In this document: in pieces, positions 43,201-58,200 of the stretch
Numbering within the stretch: position 1 is the first letter of the stretch
Layout of the letters: every line of letters begins with the position of its first letter
NCBI RefSeq assembly: GCF_910592395.1
Contig: NC_088318.1
Span: forward strand, 2,668,001 to 2,732,000
Direction: 5' to 3'
From: Lineus longissimus
Taxonomy: Eukaryota > Nemertea > Pilidiophora > Heteronemertea > Lineidae
DNA: 64,000 nt
The notes under the pieces: model-generated
What the model was told of the DNA's origin: nothing
Database searches by the model: none
The model's input: only the letters and a program-made list of their open reading frames with translations
Program-made: the position numbers and the translations under genes

Positions 43201-46200
43201 GGGGGCGTTTTATTCTTATGGATTTTGCGAATAACCAAGATTTGTAAAAAAATATTCTTCACACACAGACACAGTCAGGCAATTGACTCTTATAGTTGAC
43301 ACTTTGCATTTTTTTCTAGGGCCACAATTCAACACTTATTCCCCTGGCCTTGAATTCAACCGTCAGGAATTCACCACATTTTCTTGTGGGTTACAGGGTT
43401 TAAATTGACCTCTGCCCCATATCGGTAAAAATGCTCACCATGTTGTCTTGACAGTTCCTTTGACAGGATCTGCAGACGTCTTGTCGGCCTGTCTGCCGCG
43501 ACGGTGTCTGGATCTTTTATCATCGCAGCTGACCCTTGTAGACAGGCGTGTATTAAACCGTCGACATCGAGAACTTCTTGGGTCCTGTCAAAGACCCGAG
43601 TTGGTGGTGGGCCTGGACACTGAAACATAAGGACAGAATGCATATCATTACACACAAGAGCTGGTTGTAATCAGATAATGCACGTATACCTACACTTTCC
43701 ATCTTGCAAGTGCAAGGCCGACTGTGGTTTTGAAGATGGCATTTTTGACTTGTTCTGAAAACAAGTTGGTACATCAAACGATTTGGTTTTAGCAAAGATG
43801 GTCCAACGAATGCAAACGCCAACTGAGGAGGACCTTGTTTTAATGTCTCAAGCTGTGAAATAATCTTACCTAAAATCTGTATGCAGTTGGAAACTCGGGA
43901 GGACATTGGGCCAATGAACCAAGCTGGCACGACACCACCACAAACTATGAATATCGCAGAGAAATCAAGCTTACCGGTACGGACATGCCTCCATCCTCCT
44001 CTGGCGTGCCAGCACAGCCTTCAACCACCTGTGCTCTCCCAATCGACATCTCCATAACCCGTCTCAACTCATCTGCGGACGGCTCGCGAGGTAGTTTATC
44101 AAGACCCAGGAGTTTGATCTGCTCCATGTCAAGGGAGGTTTCTGACACCTCCATTGGCATTGGGGTGCTGGTGCCAGGCGGCAGAGAGGACTGTAACAAA
44201 TACAAACCAATCAATAGATGCAACTTTTGTTACCAGCTCCTTTCTGTATAAGTCCACTGAAGAGAATCAATCCCGCTTCTTTTATCAGACGACTGATGGA
44301 TTGCCACAGACAGCAATGTTTAGGTTAAGTATTATTCAGGTATGGGGTTCTTAATCTGAACTTTACCTCAGTTTCCATCTCAGTCTCCTGGCGTTCACCC
44401 ATCTCTTGTCTGGGCATGGCAAGTCTCTCCACCGCATCGTGGATCAGACTGCTGATCGATTGTTGTTTCATGTTGATGACAGACGGCTGGGTCCCCGCTG
44501 GGGGTCGGAGGTCATCCAAGTGCACCGAGTGCCACTTTCCACCCTACAATGCAGAATGTAAACTATAAACCGTGACATGTTTGAGGAGCTAAAATTTGGC
44601 CATTTTCATTTGGCAGTGAACTACAGCCTGGTCTACACTAACCGTGACATGTTTGAGGAGCTAAAATTTGGCCATTTTCATTTGGCAGTGAACTACAGCC
44701 TGGTCTACATTAGCCAACTTCTCTTAACATCGGTTTGCTTCTGCTTGGGTCAGACGTCCATCATATGAATAAATGATGGGCTCCAGGTGGAAACAACCAT
44801 GTGTCGCACTTAAAAACTGACAATAATTTCGGACTTGAAACACCTCTTTTAGATAGTGGTTTTCTAGTAGGATTGTTCTCACCTGGAATCCGACAAACGA
44901 GCCAGCTACGACTCTCGGCATTTGAACGATAAAGACGAAATGGGCGCGTCCCTGCATGGTCGGCTTGACCTCGTTGTACTCCTCCATGATCTGGTAACGC
45001 GCACACGCGATCAGATTACTGTTCTGGTCACCAGAGTCGCACTGAAGCAACATCACACGCTCGTCATTTTCTTGCTTGAAGAACTCCCTAGAATGACACC
45101 ACAGACTTTGTCAACTACATGCATCATAAAATAACACACTATACAGATGACTATTTGTTCAAAAGTTTTAAAACAGAACTTGAATTTGAAAGCTTCCAAT
45201 TGTGTAAATATGTACTCATAACACCTAAAAAGGGTCGACAATAGTTACCTTAATTCCCTTGAGAACTGTTGCTTGGTGTCCATGGCCTGTAGGGCAAGCA
45301 GACGGCAGTGGGGGATCTTCAAGAATGCGCCCAAAGCTTTGGCATCCTTCTTGGCCAGAAGATGGGATCGCGATGTCACCTGTAATCAAAGATGTTTTAA
45401 AAATCACTAAAACATGATTCTTCAACCAACAGTTAACTAAATCCAAATAGGTTTGGCTTGGTTTAATCTCGTCCAAAGTTTCCATAACCACAAGCAAAGT
45501 TCAAAAATCAATGTTATTCAAATGATAAAGTCATTTCCTGATGAAGTGTGAAGCTGGGAGCTACAATCTACTCACTGTCAGTTCACATATGTAAGACCAA
45601 AAGCCCACGGCTTCTTTTAGTCCACACAAACGTTAGACCAAATGCCTATGACTAGTTTGTTCGGAGGTGCCACTGGTGGGTGTTTGGAAGAATCGGACCA
45701 TTCACATTCTGTTGAGTTAGTCCAGTTTTATCCAGCACTTGCACACACGTACAACAGAAAAGATCCCGGCCGGCTGGAGCTCACCCTCGACTCAAGTCAA
45801 TAACCGTACCATGTCACAGGTAGTGTAAACCAATTTCACTCACCTCCAAGAAAACATCCTCCTCCGCTTTATATTCCTTCAGGAGATACCTGACATGATC
45901 CTGGAGGCTCCGGTGCTTGTTGTCCTTGAAGTACTTCTCAACCAGTTCCGTCTCTTCTGCTATAAGGCTGGTGTTCTTGAGCCTCAAGACGGAGTCCGGG
46001 GTGGCACACGCCAGGAGGATGTCCTTACACCTGGTGTAAACCTGTGAAAAAAACTTGGCGGGTCAGCATACCAATATCGACAGTTACTTTCCCTGAATGG
46101 GCCAATTTTTTATATCAGTTTTTAAAACACTTCGTAAAGATTTCCTGTTGAACATTGCCAGGTTTTTCCAAACTTTCCAAGGATTTCTCCGGCTGTTTCA

Positions 46201-49200
46201 ATCAAAGCACACAGAGAACCCACAACTGTCCAGTAACTTGGGCCTTGAGGATCCGAGCCAAACAGACGTCACTTCAGCTTGATTGACGTCGCTAGACGTC
46301 AGGACGTCACAGACTAGCTAAGGCCATGACGATTCGATGACTAAGTTAAGACGTAAAAAATTTCATTCAAAGTCTACGCACTTTTCTTGCCCATCCAGGG
46401 GTATCAGAAGGAGTTCCCAGGGCTTTGGTGATCTGCAGGACGATTGACGCGGCTGTGTCGGCATGGAAGCCACAGAATACATCACCGGGATTCAGCTGCT
46501 TTTGAACCCTGGAACCAAAACAATTTTAGTCATGAATAAACTTGTTAACAAGAGAACTCAAATATTTGACAAGTGCTGTCAGTAAAAATAAACATTGGCG
46601 CTTCACGAATATTGTAACTGAAGATAACTGAGATAAATATTGAAAGCTGACAGTACCCTGGACCTCAATACAATTTTGTGTTATTGCAAACCACAATAAT
46701 ACTATTGAAGCTCATGTAATAAGATATTTCTATAAGGTTCTCTGCGTTTTCTCGAGTCTTTTCACATGTACCTATATGTACTTTTAAAAGCCCCCCCCCA
46801 CTCCCTGGTGATAAAATGATCAACTTGCTCTCACCTTGAACCAAACATCACTGGCTGTGACCTTGTAACAAAGTCTATCGCCCACTTCTCGACTTTTTTA
46901 GCAACTCTGATCTGTGATTGGTCGAGAACAGTCGTCATGGTGAGGAAGTGTTTCTCGAGACGGTTGATGAGGGGAATTGGGAACTTCTCATAGACAACAT
47001 CCTTCTCTGCAACGACAATGAGCCTGAATCGTTCATCCACCCGACACTTGACGCGATGGGTTCCAAGTCCCAGATCCACATATCGTTGCCCACCCATGTA
47101 GACGTAATATTGGTTGAGAGCATCATAGAGCGACTCGTACAGCGACTCCAGATTCAGCAGCACAACGGTCTTTCCCGTGTCCATGCATTTCTTGATGCGG
47201 TTGATGTTACGACACACCTGAAGAGAAACAATAGCCGGGTCAAACATCTTAATTCGTTAAAAGTCTTATAACATTTATGTTCATTTTGGAATTGTGACGT
47301 GAAAAAAGGCAACAGAGCATAACCCTTGACAACCACACATGTCAAGACCGGTTCATCCTCACCACCACGGGTGACGTCACAAGGGACATCTGACGCCACA
47401 CCAATAGGGTGGGGACGTCAAGACGTCAGGACACACCAACGATACTTTTTCTGATCTGACACAACCTCAGTCACAACGGTCTTACCCGTTGAACAAGCAG
47501 CATCAAAAACCCGTTCTCATATCAACAGAGCACAACATGTCATCAACATTCAGTCATGCATTTTAATACCACATCATCGTTTCGAATTGCCGCCACAATT
47601 TCACTGGAAATAACGTCATGAGGTAGGTAGCAGAATCAGACTTATCTCTTTCTGTGCGTCTCGGGAGATTTCCCAGCCGCACGGAATTGTTATGGGTTTT
47701 TTTCAGTCTGGCCACGACAGTTGAAAAATGGATCCAACCACTCACCTGAGTGTATTCTTGATCGCTACGGAAACTGCTGCCGAAGATGACGATGGTGTCC
47801 TGCATCTCCAGAAGATGTTGCTGGAGGATTCCTAACGCTGCGTAGTTTTCAGTCAGGATGAGCAGGTAGCGACTCTCTCTGAAATACAAAGAAAACTTTC
47901 ATTATTCGTATGCCCAGTACTTATTACAATCGGACACTTTCAAACATTTTCTCTGCTACAGACACATCAAATTCTTCCTTCTCTTCATTATTTTGAACAG
48001 AAGTACAGTGGAACCTCCCTTAGCGGACACCTCTCTATTAAGGACAACCTCTCTATTAGGGACACTAGTTTTGGTCCCAAATTGTTTGTTTCCATTCAAT
48101 TCGACCTCTCTAAACAAAACACCTCTCTATTAAGGACAGCATTTGTCAGTTCCACGACAGTCCTTAATGGAGAGGTTGAATTGTACTTAAGATCGAGTAA
48201 ACCAACCAGATTCATCTTTTTTCTTATTGGAATAAGTCAAGAACAGCACAAAAAACCAAGGGAAATATTCCTCAGAACTTGATACTCATTGGTTGAAACC
48301 CTTACCTGTACACTTCGTTTCCAAGAAGACATGCCTCAATCAATCCAGTCGGGTCGCACCTTGGGTCGCCACGACCACGCTGGAACAAGAACATATTCTA
48401 CAGAGACTGTGCACATGACATCATCAGAGAAAAACTGCCCAGCTTGACGTCAAATGATGTCACTGACCAATGTGGAACTCAATATCATTGTAATATGTTA
48501 ACACCTTCACGGTGGGTGTTTCACCCCCCAACACCCCTCTTCAAATCCCCAGAGAAAAAAAAGTATTAGAGATTGCTGCATAAGTTCTTTTGAAACAGCT
48601 CCTCCAAGAAAAGGTCTTCTTGAATCAATAGAGATATGTTGGCTTCAATGGCAATACAATGTTGTATTCAACTATTCAATTTGTTTTACCTGTTATAGGG
48701 CATGATAGCACAATGATAAAATTTGGCTGTTAAAATATCGCACAGTGTATCGACACAGAGATCACCATAATCGTAGAATGTTTCAGAAACTTGATCACTC
48801 ACCCTCTCATGATGTCCCAGCATGTTGCAATGCTCCGTGAACACTTGCACGGGGTCCGTCTTCTCCAATCCACCGAAATTACGCAGAACAGCATGCTCGA
48901 GTTCGTACCATGTGGGTGGTCGGCGGGAATGGTTAGCGAAGGCATACACCATCTTGACGAGACTGTAGAAATCTCGAAGTCCGAAGAATTCCCTGATTTC
49001 TAACGCAGAGTTGTAAAGCTGGAGATAGGCTTTGGCCATGTTGGGGATGATGGCCTTGATGTGGGTGAGGACCCTCACATCGGTGGAGCATATACCCCTG
49101 GAAGTAAACAATTTATAACATAATCATCTGTGATTAACAGGTCCAGTTTACCATGACCTGGTAAATGGTGAGATCAAGACTTGTCAACCCGATTGAGTAA

Positions 49201-52200
49201 TTTTAAAGATATAAATCCTGCTGACCAGGGGACCAATGACGCCCAATAAAAAGGCTTCGTGGTATTGTTACATTATAAGGTGCAAAACATCAACTAAACC
49301 TACTCAGCACTCTTTCTGAGTTCCTCTTCGTCTGGTACGCCACGCTGGACCAGAATGCCCCGGTTCATCTTGGCCGGATCTAGGGCCCAGTTGGAGATGC
49401 CGATGAAGGCGACCTTCATGTGGGGCAGAGGCTCATCATCACTGCCGCATGTCCCATCCTCAAGCAGGGGGTGCAGAGTCTGCAAACATCAAAAGGAGAT
49501 AGGTGAATCAATCGCTCAATCAGATTCAACTGGTCAAATGCGCAGGTTGCCCCAGCAGTAGCAGTGCTCCGGGACACGATGATGATGATGACATGATGAT
49601 TCAAAACTGCCCACTCACCTTCAGAGGCATCCTTGGAGAGTCTTCAGCAAGACCAACCTCGTCCAACACCACGACTGAGACGAACTGATCGAGGTTCTTG
49701 TCCTTTTGGAACCGGGCACACTGCCTGAACGTACCCTTGATACCGTCAGGGGTCGCCAGGGGAGAGCATTGGAACGACACCATGTGGACCTGAAATGGAA
49801 TTTGAAAGAGTTTGCCGAGAAAATATATTAAAGCTAAGATTGCCAAAACTGTCATGCTATGCTATTGGTGCAAATCAAAAGGCCAAAGAGAGCACATAGA
49901 CAGACGTACATCTCCATCTTAGTTGTCAGCTTCTGAAGGTTTTTATTTTAACTTTCTGCACTATTAATCGGAGGCTTCTTTCTACTGTTGTCACACACCA
50001 CATCTGCAGATCAGGAACAAGAGAATTTGACCAAGTTTGTCTGAAAATTGGCTAATCAGTGACGAAACAAACTCTACCTGTTTCAATGCTTTGAATAAAG
50101 GTGTCCTCGCAGTCTCTCCCTGCATTGCATCAGTCACAATGAGTTTTGCCAGCGATTTGGATGAGCCAGGCTTGCCGACCAAGAAGAGCGGTATGCGTAG
50201 CTCGATACAGACGACCATCATGAAGAGGTTCTCTTTCAGTGCCTGGTTGGGGGCGATGTTTGGCTCCGAGATTTTCACTTGCTCCAGGAACACATCTTGA
50301 CATCTGTAGAACGAAATGAAGCCAATTCAATAAAACTGTACAACCCTCTCATTCCAAACAATGACAACATCAAGTAAGGCTATATCAATGTAATTGTTCG
50401 TTTAAGGGACTTACAGACTTTTTACATGACCTACCTTGTGATTTCATTCCGCAGTGTTTCCGATCCATTAGGTAACACACACGGCTGCTTGAAAAACTTA
50501 GCAATGTGATCTCTGTACTCGACCCTAGTCTTTTCCTGTAAGCACGCGTGGTAGCAGACGCCAAGAGCAAGGATCAATGACCGCGTCACGTCATCACGAT
50601 GTTCTTCATCTTCTTCCGTCTGATGAAAAATAAATTCTTGAGATGAGCCGAGGCCGGAAAGTATTGAAGAGAGGTGTAACTTTTTTTTGGTTGTTTATCA
50701 TATTTAAGTGTTTCCTCACAATATACACCTAGAGAGACCATGACTTCAAACAGAGAGAACATGTCAATCTATCTTTCAGCTTTCCCTAACAATGGCTGAT
50801 ATTTATAAGACTAGTAAATGCTTTTACTTTAAACTTCATGTACATTTACACTAGCCATCTCTGAAGAAAACTGTAGTAAAAGCATTTACTAGTCTTTATA
50901 AATATTAGCCAATGAGGGCAAACACTCAAAAATGTTACACCAGCAGCTCTATAACCATGTTCGGTGATCTGTAATGTAATGTAGGAAGGGACTGGAGAAC
51001 TCAGAGGAGACCAAACTGTCGGGGAGAGCAGGCACTTCAAACTTGGCTTCAGCGAAGTGAACTGAGGAATTTCTCAATGAGTTTCTTGTTGCGAAATAGT
51101 CCCTCTTTCTTCTGCTTGGGGATAATAAACTCGCGGCAATTGGATTGAATAAACCGTCTGACCAAGTTCATTACCTCTTCTTCTTCTTCATCTTTGTCTT
51201 CCGTATTCCCCGCCTCATCTTCATCCATCAGCTTGTAGAGGCGTCTGCGCTGGCTGTAGAACCATGACATCACATCCATCGACCGCTCGACATCTCGCAG
51301 ACTCACAAAGCTACACTCATTCTGAAGAGGGGAAAACAATAAACAGTTGAAATTCTAGATTCTAGATCACTTTTCAGCGTATCAGCAAACCTGTCAGAAG
51401 CGCAGCCAACATCATAACCCTAGCTAAGTGAATGCTACAAAAATCACATAAGAGCTTTTCTTTTTTAAAGGAGAAGCTCATGTAACGAGTCAGGTACGTC
51501 AAGGCAACCTCAATGGGGAATCATAGATAGGAATCTTGTGTGACCATGAATTTATATCAGACCAAGGGAATAATAGTATAACTTGGAGAGGGAGTCCAGA
51601 TAGCGATACAACCATATATACGCAATGAAAGTTGCTAACATCTTCATGATGTAGACGTTTATTTACACTATATACATATTCCACGATCGATTTCGGTTCG
51701 CTCGAACCCTCATCAGGCGGTATACAAGACTGAATGGATTGCATAATGTATAATAGTATGTATGTCACCAGTCTATGGTTCTCATTCAGTCTTGTATACC
51801 GCCTGATGAGGGTTCGAGCGAACCGAAATCGATCGTGGAATATGTATATAGTGTAAATAAACGTCTACATCATGAAGATAAGCAACTTTCATTGCGTAGC
51901 CAACATCATAATCCTAGTTAAGTGAATGCTACAAAAATCACATAAGAGCTTTTCTTTTTTAAAGGAGAAGCTCATGTAACGAGTCAGGTACGTCAAGGCA
52001 ACCTCAATGGGGAATCATAGATAGGGATCTTGTGTGACCATGAATTTATATCAGACCAAGGGAAGTTGTACATTAATCAACCGCCTACCTTCTGTTGTCT
52101 CATGAAGTCCTGTGAGGCAGCCAAAATGTCTGTGATGATCGCATTCAGTCCGGGGTAATTTGGTAGCTGGCCATGCTGCAAAAGGAATAACAAATTCAAC

Positions 52201-55200
52201 GCCAAAATATCGGTTTCTACAACATTTGCCAGAGTCACAGGCATTTACGCATGCTATGAAAGCCAGCAATACTTGCTACCAGCCTTATGGTGTCATGATG
52301 CAATTATGGTTCATGCATGATGCAAAATATGATGGCATGTAACATCACTGCCTTGAAAGAGGCCACAGAAAGCAGTACAGATGCTGTGGGATGTCTTGAA
52401 GTAAATCACTTGTACACAGTAACCCTCTCATCAAACTTCGTCAATTCAACATACTAATGGTACTCTAGGGTACCTTCAAGGTGCTTAAAGAAGACTTGTG
52501 GTCCATCTCAAGTTTCCATTTCAAGCAACCGAACTACAAGAAATTGAATCCAATATATGCCCTACACTTACCTCGATGTATCTCTGTACAATCTGTCTAA
52601 TGTACATCTTCTCCACCTCATCACTGAGCTGTCCAAAGTCCCAGACCAGAGGCAGCATGCTCTGCGGCAGAGGTTGCACCCGGTACACCAGCTGCCTCAT
52701 GGGAACGCGGCCGAGTTTGTCAGCCGTCTTGTCGGCTTTGACGTTGTAACCGAGACCTGCTTGTTCAAGGTTGTGAATCATCTCTTGTGAATGCCTAGAA
52801 AAAGTACATCGAAACATAGTCAGGCAAATGTTATCTGATATGTTTGAGTTCGTGAAGGAATTCAATTAATGGGAAATTGACAACCAATCAGTGGCAAAGA
52901 CCACCAGTAGGAGCTCACCTTGTCAGCATAAGACATCAATTTTGAAACTCTAAGCAGCAGCTGTGTCTCCTTTTAATTCCACCATAGCTAAATTTCCAAA
53001 TATGTGCATCTCAAAATGAACACAAGAGATAACTTAGATATTTGGTTGGAGATGCATCCCATAATAAAAAGAGCTCTCTCCCAAAAACAACAAAACTACT
53101 TACTTTCTGTAAGGATTGCAGGCAGCGACGAATTTAAGACCTGCGTTGGTGTTGATGCGCTCACCATTCATGCTCTGGTCGCACATGATCTCTTTGATCA
53201 GACCGATCGCCTCAGTCGTGTTCGCCTCATCAAAGAACAAGATGGTGTCCATTCTGGGGAACATTGCTCGATTATTGGCCGAGAGCGTCTGCGCTTCTTT
53301 AACCTTTGCGATGATTTCTGCATGTGATGTACCACCATGAACCTGAAGAAAAACAGATTGACCTTGAACTTCACAACAGCGACCTAATATGCTGTTGACC
53401 GACCTTCACTTCCACAACCGGAAACAGATAAGCTGTTGACTGACCTTGACCTTCAAACCAGGAAACAGATAAGCCATTGAATGACCTTGACCTTCACTCC
53501 AGGAAACAGATAAGCTGACCTTGACCTTCACACCAGGAGACAGATAAGCTCTTGAATGACCTTGACCTATAAAGATCCAATCTTGTACCTAACTGTGGTA
53601 GGTTGCACACACATGCTACAGAGAGTACTTGTTCCACAAATACTAAATTTTTCTTAAATAAGTTAAATACTTGCCTTCATGAGCACCATATTCTTGACTT
53701 CTACCCCCGGCTGGGTCTGAAGGTCGCACATGAACTTGATGAGTCTCGTTTTACCACATCCCGTCTCGCCCATCACGACCACTGGGATGCTGCAGCGGAA
53801 CCTCATGAAGATTGCCAGCATCTTTTTTACATTGTCCGTCGTCAGTTCGTACGTTTCGTCTGGGTCGTGGACCATCTCATTTCCCATCACTGTGCACAGC
53901 TTGGTGATCTTGTCAGCCCTGAAATATGAACAACATCACATTGACATCTGACTAAGACATTTTTTTTGCTATTTAACCCAAACAAGGGACATCACCAATC
54001 TACATGTAACATCAATTAGATCAATTTTTAGGATAAAGAAAAGTGACTGAACATCTATCTCAACGATTTCATCAAAATCAAAACCCTGGACACAAAATCA
54101 AAGTTACATCCAATCAAACAATTGAAAATCTAAGTCCCACCTGGTTTCTAGCTGACAAAACAAGAAAGGAGCTAAACTGACCTTGTTAGGTTATCAAAGT
54201 TCTCCAAGAGGTTCACACCCTGTCTGTTGAGTGCCTCAAACAGTTGTTTTGACATGATTTTCTCCTTCAGAACGGCTTTCGTCTGGTGGTCGATCAAGTT
54301 ACCCGTCTCCTTGTCAATGTTGAAGCCAAGGAATGTAATGGAGTGATGGTCAGGATTGAAGAAAATATATGGATGGGGGCTGAAATTGAAAATAGTGGAG
54401 TAATAAGTTACGAGAAGATGTCGGCCCATGGGTTCCCCAGGAGCAGACGTCACCTCATCAAATGGCCTGGAGCAGAAGCCACCGTATTGAAAGTCCTGGA
54501 GAAGACGACACCTTATTCAACAACCTGGAGGAGATGAAACATAGCTCAAAGGCCTGGAGCAGACATCACCTAAATTGAAGGCCTGGAGCAGACATCACCC
54601 CCAATTGAAGGCCTGGAGCACACATCACCTAAATTGAGGCCTGGAGCACACATCACCTAAATTGAGGCCTGGAGCAGACATCACCTAAATTGAAGGCCTG
54701 GAGCACACATCACCTAAATTGAAGGCCTGGAGCACACATCACCTAATTCAACATCCTGGAGATAGTGTCACTTAATTCAACAGCCTGGAGCAGACGTCGC
54801 CTATTTCAACAGCCAGCAGGAGCAGACGTCACTTAATTCAACAGCCTGGAGCAGACGTCACCTATTTCAACAGCATGGAGTAACATCAACAGACACCAGC
54901 TCATGCAAAAGCCCTGAGCAGACGACACTTGACGTACCTTGTTTCCCACGTCCTGCGAAGAGCAATGGGCAGTTCATCCTCCTCCTCTTCCTCCATAGCC
55001 TCATCGGTCATGTCCTGCTGTAACTGGGGCGTTTCTTCCGACATCTTCAACGACCGAGTGGCAAAATCCTTCGACATCTGAATCATGAAGTTGACAACGA
55101 ACGCTGTGAATCCTGGGAGATCGTCTTTCAGTATGTTTGAGCAGAAGATGGAATGTTCGCAGTCGTGGAGTTGGATGTTCAGGAACGAGATGAAGTGACG

Positions 55201-58200
55201 CAGTTCGGCCCATGACGGATTTTCAACCCCACAGTATCTGAAATGTTTGAGCATTGAGGTAAGCCATTAGGCCTATTATCAAAGCAATTAAACAGGAAAC
55301 CTTCCACCATGTATTGCATCGGTGGTTTGAAATGTCAATCAGTGACATTTGGTGCTGCCCTTTGAACAGAGATACTCTCCATTGATTTTATGAGATTTTC
55401 GGTCTTGCAAAACCAGGACAAAATCATGTCATACCTCAGGAGCAAGTCCAGCCAAAAGAACGGAGGAGTGTCCTGTCGTCCTGTCAACTCCTTCAGGTAT
55501 CTGTACGGTCTCTGGAATTCCTGGCTAGTACAGATGTCGTTGTGAAGCAGCGGGTCATCACGATTGAAATCTAAAACAGGACACAACACTTTAGCTGAAA
55601 GTTATGCTGAACCTGAGCAGCAGTTCTAGCTCTGGAACTCTATCCGTATTCATCAATTCTGGTTGGGGAACAGCCGGTCTCCTGGCTGTCAAGTCCCTCA
55701 AGTATATGTACGGTCTCTGAAACTCTTTGCTAGTACATATATTATCATACAGCAGGGGGGTCATCCTGGCTAAAATCTACAAAACAAACACGGTTCAGCA
55801 TTTGATAGGACACCCTGATTCTAAAGAGAGCAAATAAAGTAGAAGAGGGAGGATAACTTCTTTCAACTTTTAGCTTTTCCAGGTATGATACTTATTGAGT
55901 AGAGGGTTTCTTGGCAGAGTTCAAGAGACATAATCGAATTAATCAGCTGAGTTGAGCTCCTTTTAACCAATTATTCATTGATGAATTTAGCACAGTTCTT
56001 TTTCGGCTGTGGCCAGGTTTGTTTAGTTTACCTTCTGGTCGATATTCATTCCTCAATATCTTCAACGTTTCCTTTGGCGGACGGCAGGTTACACTTGGAA
56101 GAATATTCAGCATGCGATGGACGAACTGAACTTTTTCTGTTTGCTGAAGATAGGAAAGAAACAAGATGGAAGCCAAGCAAATGAAAGTTAAATGTATTTT
56201 ATCATTCATTGAAATGGCACAAATGAAGAGTGCTACTCGAGATTTTATCCAGTTTTTACAAGGCCAAATTTATCCGATTTTAGCTGAACCCTCTCCCCCA
56301 AGATCAATTAATCCTCTAGTTGAAGTAACTTGTAAATGATCAAGTTCTAATCCACTGTGTGCGAGTATACCAGGCTATACACCCCAGGAGACGAGCCCAT
56401 TGATCATATTCTTTGTTTCTTGGTGTATTTTCATATAAGCTATACACCAGATCCACTTAAATGTGCCCGTTTACCCTAAAAAACAGAGGCCGTAACCATT
56501 GGACTGATCTTCATGTCTGTATAGCAGGGTATGCTCGCGATACATAATCCAAATCAATTTTCAAGGGAACAATCGCATCACAGTCACCACAACACCGCAA
56601 AACACTGAGGCTTACATTTGTTCTCTGGACCTCTCGCTTGAGCAAGGGCAGATTCTCAATCAGGTAGAGGTCAGCAGGCGACCGCCTCCAACATTGCCCA
56701 GAAGCATCTTTAATGCAGCGGAGGACAAGGAGATTGAACAGGACATGGTCCACGCCATCCACAACCTGAAATAAAGTGTGGACTCAGTTATGGTATTCAT
56801 ATTCACAATTGCTACAGTTGCACCAATGACTACATCTGCATTTGGTTAGCTGAACGGCCAAATGGGCAAAAAGTCAGAGCCTTTGATGAGACTACAAGTG
56901 ACAACAATCTCGACACCAAGGTCAAAACCAACTTGATCTGATAGGACGATCTTAATGAAATCAACAACAGTATGAACTATAGAAAGCCAGACATGAACTT
57001 ACGTCGTGTCCGATGTCTATGTGAAACAACCTGGCAACATTCCGACCCCCAGCTTCTGTTCGAACGATCAGCTTTTCAACGAGGTCAGATTCTGTAACGT
57101 ATCTCTCGTGAAGAGGGATGCTGACAGTCGCACCATGCTTCTTCTTCAAGTCTGCACTCATTCTAGTGGCAATCAGGGTCTTGCCTACCCCCGCAGTGGA
57201 TGATTTCACAAGGCGAACAGAGCAGCTGAAAAAATTTGGTGTTATGCTTAATCACAAATAACAATTGGGCCAAACTCACATAACATTACATAATCATCTG
57301 AAATCAATATCTTAGCACTCCAGTCCCATAATGATGATAGTGATGATGAGCCTTCAATAGGACTAAATTCAAGGCAGATTCACTGCACAAAGCACTTTTC
57401 CAAATGAACTTACTTATCGTAATCTAACTTTGGTGCTGACTGGTCCCCGGGATAATCTCTCTTGAACTGCTGTTTCAGGTATTCACTGATCTTGGCTGTG
57501 GGACGGATCAGCGGGTTGCATCTGTCACGGTCAAGTGCCGTAACCATGCGGGATTTGTCCTCTCGCTCTGACGAGCAGACGATGACCAGGCGATAGTCTG
57601 CAAGACAGAAATAACAACACTACAGTTGACTGCAACTTTGACAGAAATAAAAAACACTACCATTGACTGCAATGTTTACATTGTATGGGGTTGACAGGTC
57701 TACAGTCTATGGTATTCTGGTTTTTGTGCAATGTGGAAAAATAGTTCATTATATAAATAGACAAGGAAGACATGCAGACTATTCAGAGATATATCCATAA
57801 AAAAACTTTAAGGCAGCCATAACTGACCAACTTTGTAGCGAAAACCCAATACTTTACATGCATCCAATGTGCCACCAGGGGGAAAATCGACAATGAGTAG
57901 TTTTTGTTGTCTAGTAATTTCCCCGAGAGTAGATCAAGATAAAGTGCAGAAAAATCCTGTTACCTTTCTTTCCTTTGATGTGCTTCTCCAATGACTTCTC
58001 GACGCTATCGCTGACATCATAGTCAAGTCTGTCGGCGTTCACCAGGCAGTAGATCTTGCCCTGGTTCATCTGATCGCAAGTCGCTCGTTGCCAGAGCAAG
58101 TCAACCTACCAAGGAGGAGTTGGAATAAGAAGATGACAACAAAAAAGAAAATGAACTCTCGGCCAGAAAGTAGGACACATCACCAGTCACAAAAAGCATA

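Noticed and set aside
46803-47399. + strand frames at 46918-47271 and similar
   Set aside because: They are shadows of the RNF213 AAA5 exon on the - strand.
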